From: Flavobacterium sp.
GTDB lineage: Bacteria; Bacteroidota; Bacteroidia; Flavobacteriales; Flavobacteriaceae
Assembly (NCBI GenBank): GCA_014377455.1
Contig: JACMPO010000078.1
Coordinates: 1 to 53,248, forward strand
Direction: 5' to 3'
Length of the DNA: 53,248 nucleotides
Positions 7,765-16,404 of this stretch are shown here, piece after piece; the stretch's first letter is position 1, and each line of letters starts with the position of its first letter. The notes beneath the pieces were generated by a model. It saw only the letters and a program-made list of their open reading frames with translations, had not been told where the DNA came from and ran no database searches. Made by a program: the position numbers and the translations under genes.

Positions 7765-8256
7765 ATGACACTTTTACAAAAAATTACAAAACCTATATTA
7801 GCACCATTTTGGTGGCAAGATTTTCTTACAGCGCTACCCCGAATTATTTGCGGATTTCTATTAGCATCTTCCTTTGGGGCCGATAAGTTTGGATTGCCTT
7901 GGTCACCAGCCGATAAAAATTTAGGACTATTTGAAGTTGCGTTTTGGTTTCCTAATGATGTAGCTCAATATGGCGGAATTTTTAAAGTGTTCCCAGCATT
8001 TTTTGCTAGGATGGGCGGTTTTAGCGAAGCTGTTGGCGGTATCTTTTTAGTACTAGGATTTCAAACAAGAATTGCATCTTTTTTAATTATGGGAACAATG
8101 TTGGTATCCATTTTTTTACAACAATGGTCTCAAGGAATGTGGATGATGTTGCCAGCAATGGGTTTTCTATGGGTTGCAATGTATTCATTAATATCAGGTT
8201 CGGGAAGGTTTGGAATAGATTATTTAATATCTAAAAATACTAAAAATGAAAAATAA
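7765..8256 (+). CDS. DoxX-family membrane protein
   Basis: 163 residues with about four membrane helices. The first carries the DoxX-like LPRIICGFLLASSFGADKFG, followed by GGIFKVFPAFFARMGGFSEAVGGIFLVLGF, matching the DoxX pattern of a helix, then Gly-rich E-x-x-GG, then a hydrophobic hairpin. DoxX proteins are inner-membrane, often linked to redox or sulfur metabolism, with no defined activity for this branch. It overlaps the next gene by 11 nt, which indicates translational coupling. Confidence 0.8.
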   Translation: MTLLQKITKPILAPFWWQDFLTALPRIICGFLLASSFGADKFGLPWSPADKNLGLFEVAFWFPNDVAQYGGIFKVFPAFFARMGGFSEAVGGIFLVLGFQTRIASFLIMGTMLVSIFLQQWSQGMWMMLPAMGFLWVAMYSLISGSGRFGIDYLISKNTKNEK

Positions 8257-8605
8257 AATTATATTATCAATTGGATTACTGAGTTTAATTACAACAAGTT
8301 GCGTGCAAAAAACATTTAAGAAAACAGTTGTTTTTACAATTGATGTTTCTAAAGTTAAAGACATAAAAACAGTAGGAATTAGAGGCGAAAAACCTCTAGA
8401 TTGGAATTACGATACAGAACTGTCAGTAATGAAAAAAAACAGTATTTATAGCATCACAAAAACATTTGAAACAGGATATAAATTTGTGGAAGTTAAATTT
8501 ACAGTTAATGGAAATTATGAATTAGCAAATCAACCCAACAGAAAAGTTATTTTTAATTCTGATGGAGTAACAAAATACAATACTATTTTTAATGTGATGA
8601 AATAA
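8246..8605 (+). CDS. Lipoprotein with a carbohydrate-binding-like beta domain
   Basis: 119 residues; lipobox ITTSC puts the lipidated Cys at 19. The mature domain (about 28-119) has VGIRGEKPLDWNYD...YSITKTF...KFVEVKFTVNGNYELANQPNRKV. This resembles a CBM20/CBM48-type starch-binding or Ig-like fold: an RG-PL-WN turn, then a KF-x-x-N-G strand and the NQPNR end also seen in esterase-associated domains. Periplasmic or outer-membrane attached. Translationally coupled to the DoxX gene (11-nt overlap). Sugar binding is an inference from fold pattern only. Confidence 0.55.
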   Translation: MKNKIILSIGLLSLITTSCVQKTFKKTVVFTIDVSKVKDIKTVGIRGEKPLDWNYDTELSVMKKNSIYSITKTFETGYKFVEVKFTVNGNYELANQPNRKVIFNSDGVTKYNTIFNVMK

Positions 8606-8607
8606 AA

Positions 8608-8650
8608 AAAGCTAAACTTCTACTATTTTATTTGCTAGAAGTTTAGCTTT
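8608..8650. terminator. Bidirectional terminator
   Basis: aaagctaaacttcta (8608-8622) pairs with tagaagtttagcttt (8636-8650), with A/T runs on both sides. It serves the plus lipoprotein gene and the convergent DUF4345 gene, whose stop codon (8643-8645) lies inside the right arm. Confidence 0.8.
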
Positions 8651-9017
8651 TAATGCTATGTTGTTTAAGTTGAAGTAATCCATAAAAACCCAAAATCAAC
8701 TCACCTAGTGTTCCGAATAAAAATACAGGAGACGGAAATCCATCAAAAACAAAACTGATAATCCGCCCAAAAGCTAAACTAAACATAAAAAGAATGTTGA
8801 CTTGTGTAGCCGTTTTCCAATAGTGTCTGTAACAAATTCCTAAAATAAATAATAACCCAAAAGCCAAATACAAACCCATAATTGCCTTAAAAATACTGTG
8901 CTCGTTTATAGAGTTTATAGTTATTTGAAATAATAAATGAGGACAAAACCCGTAAACTATTGCCACAGGAATAACAATAATTGAGGAAAGAATTAAATGT
9001 AAATTTTTTAAAATCAT
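8643..9017 (-). CDS. DUF4345-like membrane protein
   Basis: 124 residues with four hydrophobic helices (about 7-27, 43-62, 71-90, 98-117). The segment FKAIMGLYLAFGLLFILGI followed by a loop and a third helix with LAFGRIISFVFDGFPSP is typical of DUF4345. Function unknown. It is the last gene of a three-gene minus operon (lipid kinase, PNPOx-like, this) with gaps of 26 and 10 bp. Confidence 0.7.
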   Translation of the reverse strand: MILKNLHLILSSIIVIPVAIVYGFCPHLLFQITINSINEHSIFKAIMGLYLAFGLLFILGICYRHYWKTATQVNILFMFSLAFGRIISFVFDGFPSPVFLFGTLGELILGFYGLLQLKQHSIKS

Positions 9018-9027
9018 TATCTGGTAT

Positions 9028-9663
9028 TTAAGGTACAGCCCAATGACTGTTTGCTAAAGTTGCGTTTTCATACATAAAGTTAGCTTTTCTGTTGCCTAAA
9101 TAATCCAGGTATAAAAACGATAATTCATAAACCACGCATTCTATAACAACAAAATTACCTTTATAGAAATCACTTTCCGTTTCGGTTGGTTTATTTTCAG
9201 AAAATTTTGTGTCATATCCTAAAGTAGGCAACTCCGATTCTGTATTTGGTGCATCAAGCGTCATGTATCCTAGTCGCGCTTGTGCACTTGTTGCTTTCCA
9301 TCTATTGTTTTTCAAATCGTCGTCGGTATGTAGTATTGCATGAGCTTTGACTACAATTTGAACGCGCTGCTTAGCGTCATAAAATAACATAAACAATCGA
9401 TTGTCTGCTCGCAAATCGGCAATCTTCTGCGACCGAATATCCGTGTGAAAATAAATAGTTTTACGTAATTGATCTACCTTTCTGTTTACCACAGTTCGCA
9501 TAGTGGCTTCGCCAAGTTGGTTTACTGTTGCCACATACATTGTACGAAAACCATTTTTCTTCTTAACTGAACCATTAACCATTTTTTTCCAAGCCAAGTC
9601 TTCTATTTCTTGCAAGTTGTAGGCTACCGAATTGATGCTTATAGAATGTGTTTCCCCATTCAT
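9028..9663 (-). CDS. Pyridoxamine-phosphate-oxidase-family flavoprotein
   Basis: 211 residues, cytoplasmic. The split-barrel FMN-binding region is visible: ATMRTVVNRKVDQLRKTIYF, HTDIRSQKIADLRADNR and LFYDAKQRVQIVVKAHA, i.e. the R-x-V-x-x-R and S-x-K-x-x-L motifs of PNPOx proteins. The C-terminal segment SFLYLDYLGNRKANF also fits. It lacks the length and the substrate-binding end of true PdxH, so it is more likely a general FMN-dependent reductase. Co-transcribed with the lipid kinase and DUF4345. Confidence 0.75.
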   Translation of the reverse strand: MNGETHSISINSVAYNLQEIEDLAWKKMVNGSVKKKNGFRTMYVATVNQLGEATMRTVVNRKVDQLRKTIYFHTDIRSQKIADLRADNRLFMLFYDAKQRVQIVVKAHAILHTDDDLKNNRWKATSAQARLGYMTLDAPNTESELPTLGYDTKFSENKPTETESDFYKGNFVVIECVVYELSFLYLDYLGNRKANFMYENATLANSHWAVP

Positions 9664-9689
9664 AAAAATTGAATTTATTTATTGTTAAA

Positions 9690-10565
9690 TTACAAAATAG
9701 CAACTTTCATTTGCGATGGCAAAATATTAATTTCAAGCTCGGTTTCTTCGCCAATATATTCTCCATCTATTTGAAAACTTACCGGAACATTCAGTTGAAT
9801 TACGGCATTATCAGTCGAAATTATTTCAACATCATCAAAGTTTACAGGAATATTACCCGTAATAATTTTTGCGAATACAACCAAATCCAAATTTTTCAAT
9901 ATAACCAATTCAAACTTTCCGTCATTTATTTTTCCGTTAGGATTTATCGTTACACCAGTTCCATATTTTTGACTATTGGCAATTACAATCATCTGCGCAT
10001 CACAATTAACGGTTTGATTATTTGCCTTTATTGTTGCAGAAAACGGTTCTTCACGCTCATTTAATGTAGTAATTACTTGCAATGCATAACCCAGTTTACC
10101 TCTTGTAGAACTGTTTTCATAATTTTTAACCAGCTGTGCATTCAAACCTAAATCACTCAAATGAATACTTTTTTTTCCATTGATGGAAATCATATCCATT
10201 GCAATAAAATTATTGCCAAAAGCCACAGCTAAATTCTCTTCAATTGTAGACGGTAAATTCAAGTCAACCGAAAGTCCGTTAGCAGAACCAGATGGAATTA
10301 TTCCAAAAATAACATTGTGCATTTCTAACGCTTCGGCTACCATTTTAATAGTACCATCGCCACCAGCAATTATTATGCGTTCTGGTTTGTGAATTTTATA
10401 TAAGTTTTTAATTGCCTCTTCATCTTCATTGCCCGATGTTTCATATACAATTATATCTACTTCAAATTGCGCAACAAAAGCCTCTGTTTTTTTTAAAATT
10501 TCAGTCTTATCTAAATCGCCCGATATAGGATTTACTACTAAAATATACTTCTTTTTAACTGCCAT
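9690..10565 (-). CDS. Diacylglycerol/lipid kinase family protein
   Basis: 291 residues. The catalytic glycine-rich GGDGT motif is at 68-72, preceded by PERIIIA, and followed at 91-99 by PSGSANGLS, equivalent to the GTAND loop of YegS/DagK-type enzymes. VNPISGD at 11-17 is the N-terminal nucleotide-site signature. These kinases phosphorylate lipid hydroxyls (diacylglycerol or related) with ATP at the inner membrane face. The position is divergent from an App1-like phosphatase gene (10626), an opposing pair of lipid-phosphate activities. The ANG in place of AND is a minor deviation shared by some family members. Confidence 0.85.
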   Translation of the reverse strand: MAVKKKYILVVNPISGDLDKTEILKKTEAFVAQFEVDIIVYETSGNEDEEAIKNLYKIHKPERIIIAGGDGTIKMVAEALEMHNVIFGIIPSGSANGLSVDLNLPSTIEENLAVAFGNNFIAMDMISINGKKSIHLSDLGLNAQLVKNYENSSTRGKLGYALQVITTLNEREEPFSATIKANNQTVNCDAQMIVIANSQKYGTGVTINPNGKINDGKFELVILKNLDLVVFAKIITGNIPVNFDDVEIISTDNAVIQLNVPVSFQIDGEYIGEETELEINILPSQMKVAIL

Positions 10566-10625
10566 AACTTGTAATCATTAAATAATTTGTATTTTGTACT
10601 CTCAAAATCAAATGTATAAAATTAA

Positions 10626-11594
10626 ATGAAACCCATCTTAAAATTATATCGCGGATATGCCAACGAACAAGAATTAATTGTGATGGGTCACGTTTTTAAA
10701 CCTACAAATAAGCAAGATTATGATTTTCAAAAAAAGAATTTCAAGAATGCCAATTCTATAATAAAAATGTTTCGTATTGGCACACAAGCTAATGCGGATG
10801 TTTATCTTGATTATCATGGGACAAAAATTCATACCAAAACGCTTGATGACGGGTATTTTAAATTTTGTATTCCGCTTACAGAAAAATCAAATTATGGGTG
10901 GATAGATTATAGCGTAAGCATATTTTACAAAGAGCAAGAAATAATAGAAACGGCAAGTTTTATTAAACCTCACGAAGGAAATTTTGGCTTTATATCAGAC
11001 ATCGACGATACTTTTTTAGTTTCGCACACTAGAAATGTATTGAAGAAATTATATATTTTATTGTTTAAAAATGTTTATGACAGAAAGGTTTATGCCAATG
11101 TTGTAGCACATTATCAAGCATTGAGTACTGCGGGACGAAACAATAAAACAGAACAAAATGCTTTTTTTTATGTTTCGAGTAGTGAATGGAATTTGTATCG
11201 ATTTATAACACAATTCACCGAAATTAATCAACTACCAAGAGCCGTTTTATTGTTAAAAGATATAAAAACTAGCTTAATGGATTTATTTATAACTGGTCGT
11301 GGAGATCACAACCATAAATTTGAAAAGATAAAACATATTTTAGAATTTTATCCCAACTTACACTACACACTTTTAGGGGATGATTCGCAACACGACCCAT
11401 ATTTATATGAAAATATTTGCAAGATTTTTCCTGTAACTGTGAAGGCAGTTTACATTCGACAAACTGGAAATTATAAGAAAGAAAAGGCTGTTAATGCTCT
11501 AAAAAATTTAGAAACTTTAAACATAAAAACTTGTTATTTTAAAGACAGTAGCCAAGCAATTGCTCATTCTAAAAGTATTGGGTTGATATCTTAG
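10626..11594 (+). CDS. App1-like phosphatidate phosphatase (HAD-type)
   Basis: 322 residues, no signal peptide. Residues about 117-300 match the catalytic domain of actin-patch App1 proteins (PF09949): FGFISDIDDTF with the HAD nucleophile DIDDT (125-129), FYVSSSEWNLYRFI as motif II, FITGRGDHNHKFEKIKHILEFYP and LLGDDSQHDPYLY as the acidic motif. Family members dephosphorylate phosphatidate. The N-terminal 110 residues form a beta-rich domain seen in bacterial homologues. It is divergent from the lipid kinase gene 61 bp away, so the two may balance phosphatidate and diacylglycerol; this is inference. Confidence 0.82.
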   Translation: MKPILKLYRGYANEQELIVMGHVFKPTNKQDYDFQKKNFKNANSIIKMFRIGTQANADVYLDYHGTKIHTKTLDDGYFKFCIPLTEKSNYGWIDYSVSIFYKEQEIIETASFIKPHEGNFGFISDIDDTFLVSHTRNVLKKLYILLFKNVYDRKVYANVVAHYQALSTAGRNNKTEQNAFFYVSSSEWNLYRFITQFTEINQLPRAVLLLKDIKTSLMDLFITGRGDHNHKFEKIKHILEFYPNLHYTLLGDDSQHDPYLYENICKIFPVTVKAVYIRQTGNYKKEKAVNALKNLETLNIKTCYFKDSSQAIAHSKSIGLIS

Positions 11595-11752
11595 ATTCAA
11601 ATTTAGCCCAGATTGAAGTGAAAATCCTTTCTTTATAAAAACTACTTTTTTGTGGCGTTTACAGAACGACCAACGGAAGTTCCTGTAAAGGCTTACAAAA
11701 AGAGTTTTTATAATGAAAGATTGAAACGGAAAGCTGGAAATAGCTGCTGAAA
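11595..11752. repeat. Flavobacterial-type intergenic repeat with nested hairpins
   Basis: The gap between convergent genes contains tagcccagattgaagtg at the left and aagattgaaacggaaagc plus agctgctga at the right. Between these lie ttataaaaact (about 11634) with agtttttataa (about 11702) and a nested ttacagaac / gttcctgtaa. This resembles a dispersed intergenic unit I associate with Flavobacterium. It likely also serves as a two-way terminator. Confidence 0.5.
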
Positions 11753-13660
11753 TTACATTGAATCTATTTCTTCTTGAACGGTTTCCCACTCGGTTAAAAG
11801 TTTTTCGAGATCGGCTTTTTTCTTGTTGTATGCCATAAAGAAACTGGCGTTTTCAAGGTGTTTGTCGTAGTTAGAAGCGAGTTCTTTATCGTCTTTTTGG
11901 ATGTCAATTTCGAGTTGCTTAATGTTGCTTTCTACCTTGCTCAATCGGTTTTGTAAGGATTTATTTTTCTTTTGATCTTCGTAAGAAACTTTAGAAGTTT
12001 CTTTAGGAATTTCTTTTTTGGCAACGTCTTTCTTTTCTACTTCGCGCATATTTTCTAGATTTCGCATTTCTAGAAAATAGTTAATATCACCCAAATATTC
12101 TTTTATTTTTTGGTCTTTAAATTCGTACACAATGTTAGACATTCCTTGTAAAAAATCTCTATCGTGCGACACCAAAAGTAAGGTTCCTTCATATTTTTGA
12201 AGTGCTGATTTTAGTACATTTTTTGACTTAATATCTAGGTGATTTGTAGGTTCATCCATCACCAAAACATTGATGGGTTGAAGCAATAACTTACATAATG
12301 CCAGTCGGTTACGTTCTCCGCCAGAAAGCACTTTTACTTTTTTATCAACATCGTCACCACGAAACAAAAACGAACCCAACATATCGCGAACTTTAGAGCG
12401 GTTTGTATCGGTCGCGGCGTTTTCCATAGTTTGCAAAAGCGTAATTTCGCCATCAAGATATTCAGCCTGATTTTGCGCAAAATAACCTACTTGCACGTTG
12501 TGACCCAACTTGATTTCGCCACTGTATTCAAATTCGTTTACAATGGCTTTTATAAAAGTAGATTTTCCTTGACCATTTTGACCCACAAAAGCAATTTTAC
12601 TGCCTCGTTCTACCAACAATGAAATATCTTTTAGAATAACTTTTTTACCATACGATTTGGTAACATTTTCGGCTTCAATAACTACTTTTCCTGGCACTTT
12701 AGAAACTGGAAACGAAATATTCATTACCGAATTATCGTCTTCATCAACTTCAATTCGCTCTACTTTATCGAGTTTTTTAATCAATGATTGCGCCATAGAA
12801 GCTTTAGAAGCTTTCGCTCTAAACTTCTCTATTAACTTCTCTGTCTCTTCAATTTTCTTGGCTTGATTTTTTTGAGTAGCCAATTGCTTTTCTCTAATTT
12901 CATGACGTAATTCTAAATATTCCGAATACGGTTTGTTGAAATCATAAGCTTTACCAAGCGAAATTTCTATAGTTCTGTTGGTCACGTTGTCTAAAAACAT
13001 TTTATCGTGCGAAACGATAACCACAACACCTGGAAAATTGCGTAAAAATCCCTCTAACCAAATGATACTTTCGATATCTAAATGGTTTGTTGGTTCATCA
13101 AGAAGCAAAATATCGTTTGATTGTAACAACAGTTTCGCCAGTTCAATTCGCATGCGCCAACCACCAGAAAATGTTTCTGTTTGATCATTAAAAACTTCTC
13201 TTTTAAACCCTAATCCAAGTAATATTTTCTCAGTATCACCAACATAATTATAACCGCCAAGCAATTCAAAACGGTGTGTATAATCAGATAAATCTTCAAT
13301 AATTTGTGAATATTCATCGCTTTCATAGTCGGTTCTGGTAACTAGCTGATGATTTATTTGTTCTAATTTTTTCTCTACAATTTTAATTTCTGTAAAAGCT
13401 TCATATGCTTCTTCAAGAACAGTTCGTCCTTGTTCAAAATCAATATCTTGACGCAAAAATCCCATTTGAACTTCCTTTTCAGTAGCAATTTGACCTGAAT
13501 CGGGTTTAAAATCGCCAGCAAGAATTTTTAACATTGTCGATTTTCCTGCGCCATTTTTACCAACAAGTCCAACTCTATCGCCTGATCCTAAACGAAAAGT
13601 TACTTCTTCAAAAAGATAAGAACCACCAAAAGAAACCGATAAATTATGAATGTTTAACAT
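11753..13660 (-). CDS. ABC-F family ATPase
   Basis: 635 residues with two ABC domains and no membrane part, the ABC-F layout. Walker A motifs are GKNGAGKST (34-42) and GQNGQGKST (360-368). Signature motifs are FSGGWRMRIELAKLL and LSGGERNRLALCKLL, each followed by DEPTNHLDI. The inter-domain linker (about 240-310) is charged and helical, as needed to reach the ribosomal P/E site. The C-terminal coiled-coil (about 535-630) is Lys/Glu-rich, as in Uup/YheS-type members. ABC-F proteins act on ribosomes (translation rescue or antibiotic protection). The exact subfamily cannot be decided by eye. Confidence 0.9.
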   Translation of the reverse strand: MLNIHNLSVSFGGSYLFEEVTFRLGSGDRVGLVGKNGAGKSTMLKILAGDFKPDSGQIATEKEVQMGFLRQDIDFEQGRTVLEEAYEAFTEIKIVEKKLEQINHQLVTRTDYESDEYSQIIEDLSDYTHRFELLGGYNYVGDTEKILLGLGFKREVFNDQTETFSGGWRMRIELAKLLLQSNDILLLDEPTNHLDIESIIWLEGFLRNFPGVVVIVSHDKMFLDNVTNRTIEISLGKAYDFNKPYSEYLELRHEIREKQLATQKNQAKKIEETEKLIEKFRAKASKASMAQSLIKKLDKVERIEVDEDDNSVMNISFPVSKVPGKVVIEAENVTKSYGKKVILKDISLLVERGSKIAFVGQNGQGKSTFIKAIVNEFEYSGEIKLGHNVQVGYFAQNQAEYLDGEITLLQTMENAATDTNRSKVRDMLGSFLFRGDDVDKKVKVLSGGERNRLALCKLLLQPINVLVMDEPTNHLDIKSKNVLKSALQKYEGTLLLVSHDRDFLQGMSNIVYEFKDQKIKEYLGDINYFLEMRNLENMREVEKKDVAKKEIPKETSKVSYEDQKKNKSLQNRLSKVESNIKQLEIDIQKDDKELASNYDKHLENASFFMAYNKKKADLEKLLTEWETVQEEIDSM

Positions 13661-13744
13661 TATTTTATTTTGAAATTTGAAGTATGTAGCGCTTTAAAAG
13701 TTTAATTTTGCAAAAGCTACAAAGGCTACATTAATTTTTTGCAA

Positions 13745-14131
13745 ATGTTAAAAAAAGGAAGCAAATTACATAGTATTTTAACAGGAACTTGTCCTCGTTG
13801 TCAAGAAGAAAGTATGTACATCGACAAAAATCCGTATCATTTGTCGCGTTTATATGCTATGCACGAAAATTGTAGTCATTGCAAACTTAAATATAAAATT
13901 GAACCCTCATTTTTTTATGGTGCAATGTACGTCAGTTACGGATTAACCGTTTTAATTGGCATTATTATTTTTCTTATTGCAAATCTTTTTATCAATCTCA
14001 ACGCGAACAAAGCACTACTTTTAATTTGTATTGGCATCGGAATTTTAATTCCAATTACAGCCAGATTAGCTCGTAATATTTACATCAACATGTTTGTTGC
14101 TTTCGATAAAGATTGGAAAACACTACATTAA
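13745..14131 (+). CDS. DUF983 membrane protein with zinc-ribbon-like cysteines
   Basis: About 128 residues. The ATG at 13745 is preferred to an in-frame TTG at 13739. Near the N-terminus GTCPRCQE and further on ENCSHCKLKY give two CxxC pairs (a likely metal-binding ribbon), followed by two membrane helices (about 60-84 and 90-108). This is the DUF983 pattern. Function unknown; some relatives sit near cytochrome oxidase assembly genes, but that context is absent here. Divergent from the ABC-F gene across an 84-bp gap. Confidence 0.78.
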   Translation: MLKKGSKLHSILTGTCPRCQEESMYIDKNPYHLSRLYAMHENCSHCKLKYKIEPSFFYGAMYVSYGLTVLIGIIIFLIANLFINLNANKALLLICIGIGILIPITARLARNIYINMFVAFDKDWKTLH

Positions 14132-14263
14132 ATTGGTAGCGAATGGCTTGCGCATTTCTATAATTGCAATTCCTGCATTCCTTCCAAAAATCCCAAAAAA
14201 GGTATGTTTTTCCCTCCATTCAGGGCTAAATGCTAATTGTCTTTTGTAAAAATAGCAATACAA

Positions 14264-15316
14264 TTAAAATTTTCCATAATTTTTAATTCTCCTAATATCA
14301 ACATTCATGTCTAGTTGAATTTTATGCTCAATTAAATTATATAAATCCCTTGCCATTGCTGGAGCAAGCATTACACCTCTGGTTCCCAATCCGTTTAATA
14401 AATGTACATTTTTATACTGATAATGTGTGCCAACAAGAGGTTTTCTATCCTTAACCGTTGGCCGAACTCCAGCACGATGTTCTACAATTTCAAAATCGCA
14501 CGCAATTAAATCTTTTAAATTATCAATAAGTTCCAATTTTGCAACGTCTGTTGGTGCATTTGATTTGTCATCCCAGTTATATGTTGCTCCCACTTTATAC
14601 AAATCGCTACCTAAAGGCACCACAAAAATGGAAGTTTTCAAAATTACATTAAAATCTAAATTTGGAGCTCTAATAATAAGTAATTCACCTTTCGTTCCAT
14701 CTAATGGTAAACTAGTAAAAAACGGATTTAAAAGCATTCCAAATCCTTCTGCAAAGACAATATGCCTTGCTTTATAATTTTTATAAGTTACAAAGTCAGC
14801 CTCAACTTGCAATAGCGAATGATTAAACGATTCTTCAAGATATAAATTTAACTGCTTCAAATAATTCTGATATTCATTTACAAGGAGTTGTGTATCAATA
14901 TATCCAGAATATAGAACTTCTCCAAATCCATAGGGTGAAGTCACAAACTTAAAATTTTGAAAAATTAGCTTTGTCGATAAGAAATTAGATAAATTAGGTT
15001 TGTCTGAAGCTATAAACCAATTATTTTGCTCTTCTATGGAATAAAATTTACGTAGTAACGGTAATTTGTAATCTAATTTAATTTTTAATTTTTTCTCTAA
15101 ATCACTATAAAATACATCTAGAAGTTCCAGTTGTTCGTTAGCATTCCACACTTGACTAAATCGTTTCAATACAACAGGATTGTATAAACCACCAGCGACT
15201 TTAGAGGCATTTTGAGATTGATTGTTTATTACAATAATAGATTTGCTGTTTTGCAATGCTTTTTCAGCAAATGCAATTCCTGCAAGACCACAACCCACTA
15301 TTATATAATCATGCAT
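14264..15316 (-). CDS. FAD-dependent oxidoreductase, DAO family
   Basis: 350 residues. The N-terminal Rossmann motif GCGLAG (8-13) follows DYIIV. Later come GGLYNPVVLKRFSQVW, GTKGELLII and the C-terminal FAD-contact segment GVRPTVKDRKPLVG with LNGLGTRGVMLAPAMA. This matches D-amino-acid-oxidase-fold enzymes (glycine/D-amino-acid oxidase, ThiO, MnmC-like). Substrate unknown. It follows gldN on the same strand but a terminator hairpin at 15393-15422 lies between, so it is probably a separate unit with some read-through. The 132-nt gap downstream (14132-14263) holds only low-complexity intergenic sequence. Confidence 0.82.
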   Translation of the reverse strand: MHDYIIVGCGLAGIAFAEKALQNSKSIIVINNQSQNASKVAGGLYNPVVLKRFSQVWNANEQLELLDVFYSDLEKKLKIKLDYKLPLLRKFYSIEEQNNWFIASDKPNLSNFLSTKLIFQNFKFVTSPYGFGEVLYSGYIDTQLLVNEYQNYLKQLNLYLEESFNHSLLQVEADFVTYKNYKARHIVFAEGFGMLLNPFFTSLPLDGTKGELLIIRAPNLDFNVILKTSIFVVPLGSDLYKVGATYNWDDKSNAPTDVAKLELIDNLKDLIACDFEIVEHRAGVRPTVKDRKPLVGTHYQYKNVHLLNGLGTRGVMLAPAMARDLYNLIEHKIQLDMNVDIRRIKNYGKF

Positions 15317-15392
15317 AAGTATTTGATGGTTGGTTGTTGTTCGTTGATTGTTAATTAAGATGATAATTTAATTACAAAAAAATTAAAATAAG

Positions 15393-15422
15393 AAAAACTC
15401 TTACCTTTCGATAAGAGTTTTC
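15393..15422 (-). terminator. Terminator of the gld operon
   Basis: aaaactctta (15394-15403) / taagagtttt (15412-15421) followed on the minus strand by a T-rich run; 22 bp beyond the gldN stop. Confidence 0.8.
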
Positions 15423-15443
15423 ATAAATATGATTAATTCTTAA

Positions 15444-16358
15444 TTAGTAATTCCACATGTCTTGTTCAAAATCACGAATTTTGTCTTTAACTCTTTCGGA
15501 TTCTAACAATTGCATCTGAGCATTATCTTGCATGTATTTTTCAATAGTTCTATCGCCATAAACATTCTCTTCTTTATAAATAACTCCATTGAAACGGCGG
15601 GAATTTAACAAATGATCAAAAGTAATTGGCATGGCAGAGTTTTTGTCATTAAAAGCTTTTGCTTCATGCAACACGTCACGTATAGATGGGAAATAAACCC
15701 AAAACAATTCTATTGCATCTGTGTTTCCTTTCGCTTTATCTCGAGCTTCTGTAGCCATCGGGCAAATTGCAAGTAATCTATACTTCAATTCACTTTGACG
15801 CTTATCAAAATACCAAAAACCTTTAATTCTGTAGCCTGCGATATCACTTGCAGCAAGTTCTGTTTCATTGATGTATTGTTTGTCTAAAACTTTTGCGCCC
15901 GATTTATAACCGGCAACATCAGTATTAAATTCATCAATACCAGAAGGAATAGTATCACGATATTTGAATACTGATTCCATATCCTTCAATGATTTTTTTG
16001 CATTAAAATAATCATCACCATATACTTCTGTAATTTTTCCGGCTTTTATTCCATTTAATAAAACAGAAAATAATGAACGTCTGTCTTTACCTACAAAAGC
16101 TGTATCTACTGGATAATAAAGCGGAAAGTTAATTCTTTCATCAATATCTATATTTTCCCAAGTAGTTTTACCCATCAAAACGTCTCTGTCGTGAACATAA
16201 CCATACGGTAGTGGTTTATCATTATCAGATTCCATTTGAGCAGCCGTTTTCTTACCTATCTCGGCAGGAGTTTTAGCATTCAAAAGATTAGATTGAGCAA
16301 AAGAAGCTATACTTCCTACTACAACTAAAGCGGTTAAAAAAAGATTTTTTAAATTCAT
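15444..16358 (-). CDS. gldN: GldN, T9SS core component
   Basis: 304 residues with a signal peptide (MNLKNLFLTALVVVGSIASFAQ), so periplasmic. It shows the GldN/PorN pattern: DRDVLMGKTTWENIDIDERI near residue 58, YPVDTAFVGKDRRSLFSVLL, then GYRIKGFWYFDKRQSELKYR and MPITFDHLLNSRRFNG, ending in a charged helical tail. GldN forms the outer-membrane-associated ring with the lipoprotein GldK, part of the type IX secretion machine that exports adhesins and drives gliding. Last gene of gldK-L-M-N; the gap to gldM is 46 bp. Confidence 0.95.
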   Translation of the reverse strand: MNLKNLFLTALVVVGSIASFAQSNLLNAKTPAEIGKKTAAQMESDNDKPLPYGYVHDRDVLMGKTTWENIDIDERINFPLYYPVDTAFVGKDRRSLFSVLLNGIKAGKITEVYGDDYFNAKKSLKDMESVFKYRDTIPSGIDEFNTDVAGYKSGAKVLDKQYINETELAASDIAGYRIKGFWYFDKRQSELKYRLLAICPMATEARDKAKGNTDAIELFWVYFPSIRDVLHEAKAFNDKNSAMPITFDHLLNSRRFNGVIYKEENVYGDRTIEKYMQDNAQMQLLESERVKDKIRDFEQDMWNY

Positions 16359-16404
16359 AATTTCTATTTATTTAAGTAGATTTTTCTATGGGGAAAGACT
16401 TAAA

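Noticed and set aside
9669..10064. 131-codon plus-strand ORF
   Set aside because: Lies antisense inside the lipid kinase gene, which has all catalytic motifs; composition is low-complexity Asn/Ile/Tyr typical of a shadow frame.
14427..14777. 116-codon plus-strand ORF
   Set aside because: Antisense to the FAD oxidoreductase with intact motifs; no recognisable domain or start context.
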